A stretch of 8,751 bases of DNA, taken from positions 1 through 8,751 of the forward strand of contig UQUN01000044.1 in NCBI GenBank assembly GCA_900544175.1, in the 5' to 3' direction. Under the pieces are notes generated by a model. It worked only from the letters and a program-made list of their open reading frames with translations, was not told where the DNA came from and did not search any database. Every line of letters starts with the position of its first letter. Position 1 is the stretch's first letter. This document shows positions 1-5,856 of this stretch, in pieces. Source of the DNA: an uncultured Alistipes sp. (GTDB lineage Bacteria; Bacteroidota; Bacteroidia; Bacteroidales; UBA932). The translations under genes and the position numbers were made by a program.

Positions 1-178
1 ACTTGCGTCTCATGCGCAGCCATTTTGCAATGTCCAGCATATCACCGAAATTCATACCGCTTATTATCAAAGACATACGTTTTGACAACTTGCTGGACCC
101 GGCATATTCCGCCACCAAACGGCCATTCTGTCCCATATCTTCACAAGTCCAGCAGATGCCCTTTTCCAGAGCATCTGA
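1..178 (-). other. Unrecognised open stretch at left edge (possible gene fragment)
   Basis: On the minus strand the frame is open for 59 codons from just after a TAA (rc of 179-181) to the left edge. The first ATG is at 136. The encoded stretch ends in a helical, basic tail (MLDIAKWLRMRRK). I do not recognise a family, there is no ribosome binding site or promoter I can point to, and the other frames are broken by stops. It lies beyond the transposon-end-like repeat at 308-336, so it could belong to a mobile element, but no transposase motif is visible. The stretch 179-307 holds nothing I can assign apart from a tandem 8-bp GTTACTGT repeat (minus strand) near 290-306. Confidence 0.15.
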
Positions 179-307
179 TTATCAAACATTTCTGTAAGCG
201 CACTTTGTTGGACGTGAGGTACGCATCAACGCCTGAAGTCTGGCTCGCTTGAAATCAGCAGGCCTTTCCCCATTGTGTCCGTAATTTTACAGTAACACAG
301 TAACAGC

Positions 308-336
308 ATGCATACCCCACTGAAAATCTACTGACA
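308..336 (-). repeat. Transposon-end-like element, left copy
   Basis: Read on the minus strand from 336 this begins TGTCAGTAGATTTTCAGTGG and continues through GGTATGCAT. A second copy lies on the plus strand at 8480-8507; the two agree in 25 of 28 aligned columns with one 1-bp gap. Homology of the neighbouring RecG-like gene fragment stops exactly where this element starts, which is what an insertion would give. The TG start is compatible with insertion-sequence ends that begin TG and finish CA, such as those of the IS21 family, but that family assignment is a guess. No target duplication can be scored because the far end is outside the window. Confidence 0.45.
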
Positions 337-678
337 CCATTAGGGCCTTGCCTATCATGATCATGCCGGGGTTTTCAAAGACGAGGCGGTCGCGGTGTTT
401 GCGGACCACGACACCTCCTCTGCCGTAGTAGTCTGCGTTAACGAGACAGTTAGCGAGAGCTTCGCGGACAGCCTTGTGCTGGGGTGTGTCGTCGATGCGG
501 TAGAGCCCTTCGAGACGGAATGAAATCTTGAGATCATGGACTATTCGGGTGACTATCCGGCGGTAGAGATTGAAGATGCCGCCGTTGATATATACAGGTC
601 TGCGCTCGAAGTGGAGTGGACGCGGGGAACGTTGATGACGAGGATGACGGAGCCGTCAAGCTGCAAGGCCGCAGGAAC
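337..678 (-). pseudogene. RecG-like/AlbA_2 ATP-binding protein gene, fragment, frameshifted
   Basis: Minus-strand translation gives the end of an AlbA_2 (Schlafen AAA_4-type) domain (LDGSVILVINVPRVH, about 618-660). After a frame change it gives the start of the RecG-C-terminal-like ATP-binding region: RRPVYINGGIFNLYRRIV, then VREALANCLVNADYYGRGG, then RLVFENPGM. The frame change coincides with a perfect 5-bp tandem duplication, GTGGA GTGGA at 611-620. Removing one unit restores VPRVHFERRPVYING, with the spacing usual for the family. The gene lacks its 5' part: stops lie at 682-687, directly downstream of the potassium-channel gene. It also lacks its 3' part, which is cut at 337 by the repeat element. 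Intact members are several hundred residues long and often annotated as ATP-binding proteins or putative transcriptional regulators. This fragment is surely non-functional. The family call is confident from the conserved motifs; its original partner genes are unknown. Confidence 0.8.
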
Positions 679-694
679 ATATTACTACAGCATT

Positions 695-1432
695 TCAGTC
701 TTTTTTATTGAGGCGATCCTTCATGGAAGTGATGAAGGCGGAACTGATGATACCGGTTGGGATGGCGAGCATGGCGATACCGATGAAACTGATGAAGGCA
801 CAGAGAATGCGGCCTATGGGAGTAACCGGGTAGATGTCGCCGTAGCCTACCGTGGTGAAAGTAATGACGGCCCACCACATGCTGTCCCCTATGTTCTTGA
901 ACACTTCAGGCTGCGCTCCCTTCTCTACGAAATAAACCAGTATCGCCGAAAAACAGATGATAATCAGGCAGGCCGTGAAAGCCGTCAGCAACTCGGAGCG
1001 CACTGACTTCATCACTTTCAGTATGAGCTGAAAAGCCGTGGAATAGCGTATCAACTTGAATACCACGAACACATAGGGCAGTATAATGATGTGAACAATT
1101 TCGGTATCCCAGTAAAAATACGTCATCACAAAAGGTATTACCGCTACCAGATCTACCAGTCCGTAAAACGAAAACACATACTTCAGACGGCTGCGGCAGT
1201 CTGACAGATCAGAATACAGTGCCGGAGCCGAGTAAATACGGAGCAGGTACTCGATGAGAAATACAAGTGACGCGAAATGTATGAAACTTTGGAACAACCA
1301 TCCGTACTGCTGGAACTCCTTAAAAGAAGAAAGCACTACTGACGTGATGGACAGCATGATAAACAGCATCGCTGTAAAGCGCACTGCCGTACTTTTCAAA
1401 AACTTCTGTACGATATTGATACGTTTTTCCAT
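695..1432 (-). CDS. Six-TM voltage-gated-like potassium channel with arginine-poor S4
   Basis: This 245-residue inner-membrane protein is a potassium channel of the Kv/Kch superfamily. The selectivity filter TTVGYGD is at residues 193-199, between S5 (about 148-169) and S6 (about 208-235). The N-terminal voltage-sensor-like part has S1 (about 18-35), S2 (about 48-66, with E61 and R65 in EYLLRIYSAP), S3 (about 88-104, with conserved D94) and S4 (about 113-145). There is no cytoplasmic RCK/TrkA domain; the C-terminus ends soon after S6 with a short basic tail. In S4 the charged residues are only K126, R129, K139, K142 and R145. The outer positions 117, 120 and 123, usually arginine at every third place, are I, Y and V. 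The gene starts 31 bp after the mechanosensitive-channel gene and is probably translated from the same mRNA; a weak AAAGG lies upstream of the ATG. The family is certain; voltage gating is doubtful. Confidence 0.93.
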   Translation of the reverse strand: MEKRINIVQKFLKSTAVRFTAMLFIMLSITSVVLSSFKEFQQYGWLFQSFIHFASLVFLIEYLLRIYSAPALYSDLSDCRSRLKYVFSFYGLVDLVAVIPFVMTYFYWDTEIVHIIILPYVFVVFKLIRYSTAFQLILKVMKSVRSELLTAFTACLIIICFSAILVYFVEKGAQPEVFKNIGDSMWWAVITFTTVGYGDIYPVTPIGRILCAFISFIGIAMLAIPTGIISSAFITSMKDRLNKKD

Positions 1433-1463
1433 AGAAATGCCTTTTACTGTCTGACAAACTTAT

Positions 1464-2606
1464 TTAAATCTTATGAAAATCCAGTCCTGACGGTTTCTGG
1501 AATACACGCAGCCCGAACTGCGGCATCGAGGCTATTATATATTCCATAATATCCGCCGCCAGGTGCTCGTGAGGCACCCAGTTCTTGTCTTCTGTAAAAA
1601 AATACAACTGAAGCGGCAATCCTTCTGCAGTCGGTTCCAACTGACGGACAAGAATCATCAGGTCATGATTCACTCCTGTCATGTTGCCCAGCCTGTATTC
1701 CACCGCTGTCCGAAACAACTTTAGATTCACCGTGCCTTCTCCAAGCTCCATGCCCTGAATCCATGGCTCACCTGCAAGCTGACTCAATTCCTCATTAGTG
1801 CAGAAGCGAATGGAGTTCATGTCTATCATGATCGCACGGGCGACTCTTCTGCCTCCGCTCTCGCGCATCCCCCTCCAGTTCTTGAACGAGTCGCTTACCA
1901 GCACATACGGAGGAACGGTTGTTATTGTATTGTCCCAGTTACGGACTTTCACCGTATTCAACGTAACTTCCTCCACCTCTCCGTTGACACCGTATTTTTC
2001 CATGACAATCCAGTCCCCCGGGCGCAGCATGTCATGGGCAGAAAGCTGTATACCGGCCACGAGTCCAAGTATGGTGTCCTTGAATACAAGCATCAGCACT
2101 GCGGCCGACGCGCCTAATCCGGCCAGAAGCGTGGTGAAGTTCTTGTCCAACAAGATTCCGACAACGAGTATCACGGCAACGCAGAACACTACGACTTTCA
2201 GCATCTGGTAAACTCCTTTCATCGGTTTGTTACGCAATACGTCCGAGTCATTGGAGATAGCGTACAGAGATGATATGAACTCGCACACCAGCTTGCAGGC
2301 AACCACTGTCACATAAATATTCAGGAATTTATTGACAATCGCCGTCAGCTGGTCTGAGTGAGGGAACAAAAGCGGAAATGCAAACAGAAAAGTCACCGGA
2401 GGAATAAGATGGAACACATAATGCAGAACCTTGCCGCCTGTCAGGTAATTGTCCCAACGGAAGGATGTCTTGACGGCCAGCTTGCGTATCAATGGTATAA
2501 GAAATCTACAGCATAGGAAATCAACAAGATAGGCGCCTATGACTGTCACACATGCCATAATAATCCTTACCTGTCCGGCCGCATTCAGTATTTCTCCGCT
2601 GTCCAT
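1464..2606 (-). CDS. ybdG: YbdG/MscM-type mechanosensitive channel
   Basis: This 380-residue inner-membrane protein is an MscS-superfamily channel that opens under membrane tension to release solutes on hypo-osmotic shock. Four N-terminal TM segments (about 13-38, 62-82, 89-113, 134-153) precede the glycine/alanine-rich pore helix and its continuation (158-188, LLAGLGASAAVLMLVFKD). The MscS beta domain follows (about 190-235, RPGDWIVMEKYGVNGEVEEV). The segment NWDNTITTVPPYVLVSDSFK and the following NWRGMRESGGRR (223-254) are typical of the YbdG miniconductance branch rather than MscS itself. E. coli YbdG is about 415 residues, so this is close to full length. It is the first gene of a probable two-gene unit with the potassium channel and is divergent from blaI. 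The start is supported by a TAAGTTTG box about 25 bp upstream. Substrate selectivity cannot be read from the sequence. Confidence 0.93.
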   Translation of the reverse strand: MDSGEILNAAGQVRIIMACVTVIGAYLVDFLCCRFLIPLIRKLAVKTSFRWDNYLTGGKVLHYVFHLIPPVTFLFAFPLLFPHSDQLTAIVNKFLNIYVTVVACKLVCEFISSLYAISNDSDVLRNKPMKGVYQMLKVVVFCVAVILVVGILLDKNFTTLLAGLGASAAVLMLVFKDTILGLVAGIQLSAHDMLRPGDWIVMEKYGVNGEVEEVTLNTVKVRNWDNTITTVPPYVLVSDSFKNWRGMRESGGRRVARAIMIDMNSIRFCTNEELSQLAGEPWIQGMELGEGTVNLKLFRTAVEYRLGNMTGVNHDLMILVRQLEPTAEGLPLQLYFFTEDKNWVPHEHLAADIMEYIIASMPQFGLRVFQKPSGLDFHKI

Positions 2607-2630
2607 GATTGTGTTATCGATTTACCGCTG

Positions 2631-2638
2631 CAAACTTA
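2631..2638 (-). promoter_or_regulatory. Probable -7 box of the channel operon
   Basis: The minus strand reads TAAGTTTG, matching the Bacteroidetes -7 consensus TAnnTTTG and giving a leader of roughly 20 nt before the ATG at 2606. No convincing -33 TTTG is present at the usual distance, so the promoter may be weak or activator-dependent. Confidence 0.45.
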
Positions 2639-2688
2639 CTAATTATTCCCGATCCTACGGACAGATCATGAAGAAAAGACTCATTGTT

Positions 2689-2726
2689 AAACTAAAAAAA
2701 TAGTTGCATTTTTAAGAATTTAGTTT
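2689..2726. promoter_or_regulatory. Candidate BlaI/MecI-type operator
   Basis: AAACTAA (2689-2695) and TTAGTTT (2720-2726) form a perfect 7-bp inverted repeat whose centre covers the -33 region of the blaI promoter. A nested AACTA/TAGTT pair (2690-2694 and 2701-2705) shares the left arm. BlaI/MecI repressors bind dyad sites over their own promoters, so this is the natural autoregulatory site. The A/T-rich arms and long spacing differ from the staphylococcal operator, so this is a positional inference. Confidence 0.4.
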
Positions 2727-2734
2727 TATATTTG
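2704..2734 (+). promoter_or_regulatory. blaI-blaR1 promoter
   Basis: A -33-like TTG (2704-2706) and a perfect -7 TATATTTG (2727-2734) are separated by 20 bp, which suits the Bacteroidetes primary sigma factor. The predicted leader is about 15 nt and contains no clear Shine-Dalgarno sequence. Confidence 0.6.
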
Positions 2735-2754
2735 TCGCAGTAAGAATTAACTAT

Positions 2755-3147
2755 ATGGCAAAGACAGTAAAAAACAAACCGCTTGAACTTACAAAAGCCG
2801 AACTGGAGATCATGCAGGTCATCTGGAAGAAAGGGAAAGTGCTTGTACACGACATTCTGGAAGACATGCCAGAGCCCAAACCGGCATATAATACAGTCTC
2901 CACCATTGTCAGGATACTGGAGAACAAGGGATTCGTCTCGCACAAGGCCTATGGACGGACGTACGAATACTTCCCGCTGATGACCAAAGAGGAATACACA
3001 GGAAACTACATGAGGACTGTACTGGACAATTTCTTCGACGGCTCGGTAAGCCGGATGGTCAACTTCTTCTCCTCGCAGAAGTCCATCTCACTCGAAGAGA
3101 CCGACGAGATTCTGAGGATTCTGGATTCTGATAAAAATAAAAAATAG
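2755..3147 (+). CDS. blaI: BlaI/MecI/CopY-family transcriptional repressor
   Basis: This 130-residue cytoplasmic DNA-binding protein is a dimeric winged-helix repressor. The N-terminal winged helix spans about residues 11-75: LTKAELEIMQVIWKKG, then the recognition helix region AYNTVSTIVRILENKGF, then the wing around AYGRTYEYFPL. The C-terminal dimerisation helices span about 78-126. In staphylococcal BlaI and MecI, induction cleaves an Asn-Phe bond near residue 101. Here N103-F104 (VNFF) sits at the matching place, 27 residues from the C-terminus, so control by proteolysis is plausible. A second N-F pair at 92-93 also exists. It is followed after 8 bp by the M56 sensor protease, the usual partner. 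Regulated genes beyond the operon itself are unknown; no beta-lactamase is present here. Confidence 0.93.
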   Translation: MAKTVKNKPLELTKAELEIMQVIWKKGKVLVHDILEDMPEPKPAYNTVSTIVRILENKGFVSHKAYGRTYEYFPLMTKEEYTGNYMRTVLDNFFDGSVSRMVNFFSSQKSISLEETDEILRILDSDKNKK

Positions 3148-3155
3148 ACTGGACC

Positions 3156-4859
3156 ATGCAGGCTGTCAGATACATATTTGAAACAATGATATGCAGTGGA
3201 ATATTCCTGGCGCTGTACCGTCTGGTGCTGGCCGGAAAGGTGAGGCACAGGGTATGCAGAGCCTATATTGTAGGAACGATGCTGCTCTCTGCTGTAATTC
3301 CTGCCCTGAACGTCCCTCTGTACACCCCGTCCCAGGCCGAGGATACAGGCCTGTCACCACAGGAGGAAAGGCCATTGTTCCGGGATGATACCGGCTCCGC
3401 ATACACGGAATTTCCTGAGGAAAACGCCGAAGAAGGTCTGACGATATCCTTGTCCTCCGCTGGATCACCAGATACCCATACAATGATGAAAGTGATCCGT
3501 AAAGGCTGTATTTACCTGTATCTCATGGTAGCGGCGGTATCCCTCGGCCTGCTAATACACAGCACAGCCAGAATATACCGTCTCCGGAAAGGCGCGAAAC
3601 TGAGCCGTCACGATGGCTGCAACATCATCGAACGGGATGACATCAGCACCCCATTCTCCTTTATCAGAACGATATATATTGGACCTGGATACACATCGGT
3701 CGAGCGAGAGATGATTATCACCCATGAGACCAGCCACATACGGCACGGTCACTCCTACGAGCGCATCATCCTCTCAGTGCTGCGCTCCTTGCTATGGCCC
3801 AATCCATTTCTGTGGAGAGCCGCAAACGACCTGAAGGAGGTGCAGGAATGGGAGGCTGACTACGATGTACTGGAAAAAGGAAATGACCTGACTCTATATA
3901 GAAAAGCCATTTTCAAACAGCTCTTCGGATATAATCCGGAAATATCCAGCGGGCTGAATCATTCACTTACAAAAAAACGATTTATCATGATGACAAGAAC
4001 AAAACTTGGCAGCCACACCATGGTCAGGCTGGCTGCCGTCCTCCCGCTGATTGCAGCCGCATTTCTCGCATTCGGATGCGGCACACGAAGTACTGCGGCC
4101 GAATTGCAGGAAAGCCGTCCGTCCGAAACACATTCCCCCGCAACGGGGTCTGCCACAGCACAGGACTCAGTAATAAGGGTAGATATCATAAAGGATGGGG
4201 GAAAATACTGGGTGGCAGTAAACGGCAAGAGGTTTACTCCCGAAGAACTCGGCACCGGGAGCGTACTGGAGCAGATGAGGGCTTCCGGAATTGAAAACAA
4301 GACTGTGGAGATGCGCATCGACCCGGACGTACCGATGGGAATAGTTACCGACACCAAATATGCCATGAGAGGGAACAAGACCCTGCGACTTAACATATTC
4401 ACTGGTGAAAATGACATTCCAGCCACGGTACTCCTTCCGCCACTTCCCCCAAAAGACATTGAAACCATACGAGTCAATCCCAAGGATATCCATATTCTAA
4501 TGGTCAACGCACAGGATGCCATCATGTTCGACGGTTTCTACGTCAAAATGGAAGACAAGGAGGAAGCTGAGGTCATTGAGACAATGGCTGCCGATATCAT
4601 CCGTAAGGAAGGCATTGCCTCCGAGGATAAGGAAATCAAGTATTTCTTCTCATTGAACTATCACCGCGACTCGTCTCCGGAAATCTACGTTGATGTCAAT
4701 AAAGCTCTCCGCAGCGCATACTCCATCGTGAGAGACGAATACGCCCGTCAGCATTACGGCAAGCCACTCAGCGGACTCACCCCGCAGGAGCAGGAACAGG
4801 TAAAGAATGCCGTACCCCTCCGTATATCCGAGGCTGAGCCGGCAAGTCCAAGCCGATGA
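3156..4859 (+). CDS. blaR1: BlaR1-like M56 zinc metallopeptidase with ExbD-like periplasmic domain
   Basis: This 567-residue membrane protein is the sensor/protease partner of BlaI. TM helices lie at about 5-24, 36-53 and 118-137, and a last one at 290-308. The cytoplasmic M56 domain between TM3 and TM4 carries HETSH at 190-194 (HExxH zinc and catalytic motif) and the downstream EWEAD acidic ligand region (231-235). The family hallmarks TPFSFI (165-170) and WPNPFLW (214-220) are also present. The C-terminal part (about 335-567) is periplasmic but is not the penicillin-binding domain of staphylococcal BlaR1. Residues 335-416 (VDIIKDGGKYWVAVNGKRF ... DVPMGIVTDTK) resemble ExbD/TolR; the remainder is unrecognised. 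The signal sensed is therefore unlikely to be simple beta-lactam acylation. The protein is probably co-transcribed with blaI, with an 8-bp gap between stop and start. Peptidase assignment is sure, ExbD likeness moderately so, signal unknown. Confidence 0.9.
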   Translation: MQAVRYIFETMICSGIFLALYRLVLAGKVRHRVCRAYIVGTMLLSAVIPALNVPLYTPSQAEDTGLSPQEERPLFRDDTGSAYTEFPEENAEEGLTISLSSAGSPDTHTMMKVIRKGCIYLYLMVAAVSLGLLIHSTARIYRLRKGAKLSRHDGCNIIERDDISTPFSFIRTIYIGPGYTSVEREMIITHETSHIRHGHSYERIILSVLRSLLWPNPFLWRAANDLKEVQEWEADYDVLEKGNDLTLYRKAIFKQLFGYNPEISSGLNHSLTKKRFIMMTRTKLGSHTMVRLAAVLPLIAAAFLAFGCGTRSTAAELQESRPSETHSPATGSATAQDSVIRVDIIKDGGKYWVAVNGKRFTPEELGTGSVLEQMRASGIENKTVEMRIDPDVPMGIVTDTKYAMRGNKTLRLNIFTGENDIPATVLLPPLPPKDIETIRVNPKDIHILMVNAQDAIMFDGFYVKMEDKEEAEVIETMAADIIRKEGIASEDKEIKYFFSLNYHRDSSPEIYVDVNKALRSAYSIVRDEYARQHYGKPLSGLTPQEQEQVKNAVPLRISEAEPASPSR

Positions 4860-4864
4860 CACCA

Positions 4865-4893
4865 TTTGACAGAGTCTTCTATGAATAATTTTG
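4865..4893 (+). promoter_or_regulatory. Promoter of the acetyltransferase remnant
   Basis: TTTG (4865-4868) and a perfect TAATTTTG (4886-4893) are spaced 17 bp apart. The ATG at 4907 lies only 13 bp after the -7 box, so the transcript would have almost no leader. The boxes look intact although the gene behind them is broken. Confidence 0.5.
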
Positions 4894-4906
4894 TACTGTT
4901 CTACAC

Positions 4907-5187
4907 ATGAGAGAAATAGATCCGAAAGAGATGACCAGGGCATATGTGTTTGAAATGTGGATGGATGTACCTATGCCCATGGTCACTTTCTTCAAGACGC
5001 TCGATGTCACCCGGCTCATACGGTTCAGCAGACGCAGCGGCCTGAAGTTCAACATGCTGATGTGCTGGTGCAATATGAGATAGACGGAGCACACGCTTCA
5101 CACTTTCTGGACAACCTGCAAAAAGCAATCAATGATTGTTCCCGACATAAAACCTATCCTAAATCCATATCCGGCAACGACATCTGA
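4907..5187 (+). pseudogene. CatA-like O-acetyltransferase gene with internal deletion
   Basis: The N-terminal frame (4907-5080, 58 codons, stop TAG at 5081) is the start of a chloramphenicol-acetyltransferase-family protein: MREIDPKEMTRAYVFEMWMD, then PMPMVTFFKTLDVTRL, then GLKFNMLMCWC. The family's usual IGKAAS continuation is absent. Instead, in the +1 frame, the sequence becomes VQYEIDGAHASHFLDNLQKA (about 5072-5131), which is the family's C-terminus with the DG of the HHxxxDG active-site motif. It then runs to TGA at 5185. Intact members are about 210 residues; roughly 120 central residues are missing, the frame is shifted and the catalytic histidine position is not retained. The junction falls in TGCTGGTGCA (5063-5072), consistent with a deletion between short direct repeats. 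It is not an active enzyme. It follows blaR1 by 47 bp but has its own promoter. Confidence 0.8.
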
Positions 5188-5236
5188 CCAGTGTCCGCAC
5201 TGTCCAGGTAGTGTTCTGACAGGGTTCGCCGTGTCA

Positions 5237-5653
5237 TCATTCCTTGCGGAGGGCATCGACGGGGCTGGTGTCGGTGGCGCGGATGCTCTGCCACAGGACG
5301 GTGAGGGTGGAGACGGTCAGGGTGAGCAGGCAGGCGATGGCGAAGATCCACCAGTACAGGTCGATGTGGTAGAGGTAGTCCTGGAGCCAGGCGTGCATCA
5401 GCAGCCAGGATACGGGTATGGCAATGAGGAAGGCCAGGGCCACTAACTTGACGTAGTGCATGATCAGTTCGTGGAGGATGCGCTGTCTCTCTCCGCCGAA
5501 GATCTTCTTGACGGCCACGTTCCTGCGCTCCTGCAGCATGTAGTAGGTGCTCATGGCCAGCAGGAGCACGAATGCCATCGATACGGTCAGTCCGGTGATG
5601 TTGATGGCCGTGTAAAGTTTGTTCTTTTTCAGAAAGTTTAGAAACGAGTGCAT
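5237..5653 (-). CDS. Internally deleted FtsX/MacB-type ABC transporter permease (138 residues)
   Basis: The N-terminus (MHSFLNFLKKNKLYTAINITG) is the conserved beginning of large Bacteroidetes MacB/FtsX-type permeases of about 780 residues. The rest, from about residue 31 (LLAMSTYYMLQERRNVAVKK, then IFGGERQRIL, ending PVDALRKE), is their last FtsX domain. The whole middle (periplasmic MacB-like regions and the first FtsX bundle) is missing, yet the reading frame is intact. The first TM helix (about 14-38) is a splice of the original TM1 and the first helix of the C-terminal bundle. Two further TM helices follow (about 66-86 and 99-121). It is most likely a decay product rather than a designed small protein, although it could still be made and inserted in the membrane. 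No ATPase partner is in the window. It is convergent with the acetyltransferase remnant. Confidence 0.8.
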   Translation of the reverse strand: MHSFLNFLKKNKLYTAINITGLTVSMAFVLLLAMSTYYMLQERRNVAVKKIFGGERQRILHELIMHYVKLVALAFLIAIPVSWLLMHAWLQDYLYHIDLYWWIFAIACLLTLTVSTLTVLWQSIRATDTSPVDALRKE

Positions 5654-5745
5654 GGTGTACGGTTTTGTATGTCAGTTTTTTCAGTGCAGGTCGATTAAAT
5701 AACGTAAAAGGGAGCGTAAATGTTGCATCCACTTCTGTGTACTTT

Positions 5746-5769
5746 GACGCAGCCGGGCAGAAAAGTTAC
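5746..5769 (-). promoter_or_regulatory. Possible ECF-sigma-type promoter upstream of the permease remnant
   Basis: On the minus strand GTAAC (rc of 5765-5769) is followed after 15 bp by CGTC (rc of 5746-5749), the general layout of promoters read by ECF sigma factors. It lies about 90 bp before the ATG at 5653. A looser second pair (GCAAC then CGTTA) sits about 45 bp further downstream. No TAnnTTTG box is visible for this gene. This is pattern-level evidence only. Confidence 0.25.
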
Positions 5770-5791
5770 ACTCGTCAGAAAGAAATCTGTC

Positions 5792-5837
5792 AAGAAAAAG
5801 CGGCCGTTCCCCTGTTGTAAAACCGGAGAACGGCCGC
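5792..5837 (-). terminator. Strong intrinsic terminator of the lipoprotein gene
   Basis: On the minus strand a 13-bp stem (GCGGCCGTTCTCC pairing with GGGGAACGGCCGC, one G-U pair) closes a 12-nt loop and is followed directly by TTTTTCTTG. It begins about 20 bp after the lipoprotein stop codon, so it ends that transcript and insulates the permease remnant from it. The rest of 5654-5791 holds only the possible ECF-type promoter and a 15-codon open frame (MQHLRSLLRYLIDLH, ATG at 5728) that I do not regard as a gene. Confidence 0.92.
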
Positions 5838-5856
5838 GTATCGATTCAGGATTCAC

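Noticed and set aside
3..252. Two overlapping plus-strand open frames at the left edge
   Set aside because: No recognisable motif, ribosome binding site or promoter, and they compete with one another and with the minus-strand frame.
536..1006. 156-codon plus-strand open frame rich in Asp, Glu and Gly
   Set aside because: It is the antisense of the potassium-channel gene and the RecG-like remnant, both of which carry clear conserved motifs on the other strand.
3959..4525. 188-codon minus-strand open frame inside blaR1
   Set aside because: It is antisense to a continuous, motif-bearing M56 gene and has no homology or promoter of its own.
2755..5187. blaI-blaR1-catA as an antibiotic resistance island
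   Set aside because: There is no beta-lactamase or PBP2a gene, BlaR1 lacks the penicillin-binding domain, and the acetyltransferase gene is broken.
5187..5205. Hairpin CAGTG-TCCG-CACTG between the two convergent remnants
   Set aside because: The stem is only 5 bp (7 with a bulge) and no T-tract follows on either strand, so I do not call it a terminator.
5696..5728. 15-codon minus-strand open frame upstream of the permease remnant
   Set aside because: Too short to support, overlaps the probable control region, and has no ribosome binding site or known leader-peptide pattern.
5154..5732. 192-codon minus-strand open frame overlapping the permease remnant
   Set aside because: It runs in another frame over the FtsX coding sequence, is His/Arg/Pro-rich as out-of-frame GC-rich reads are, and shows no family motif.
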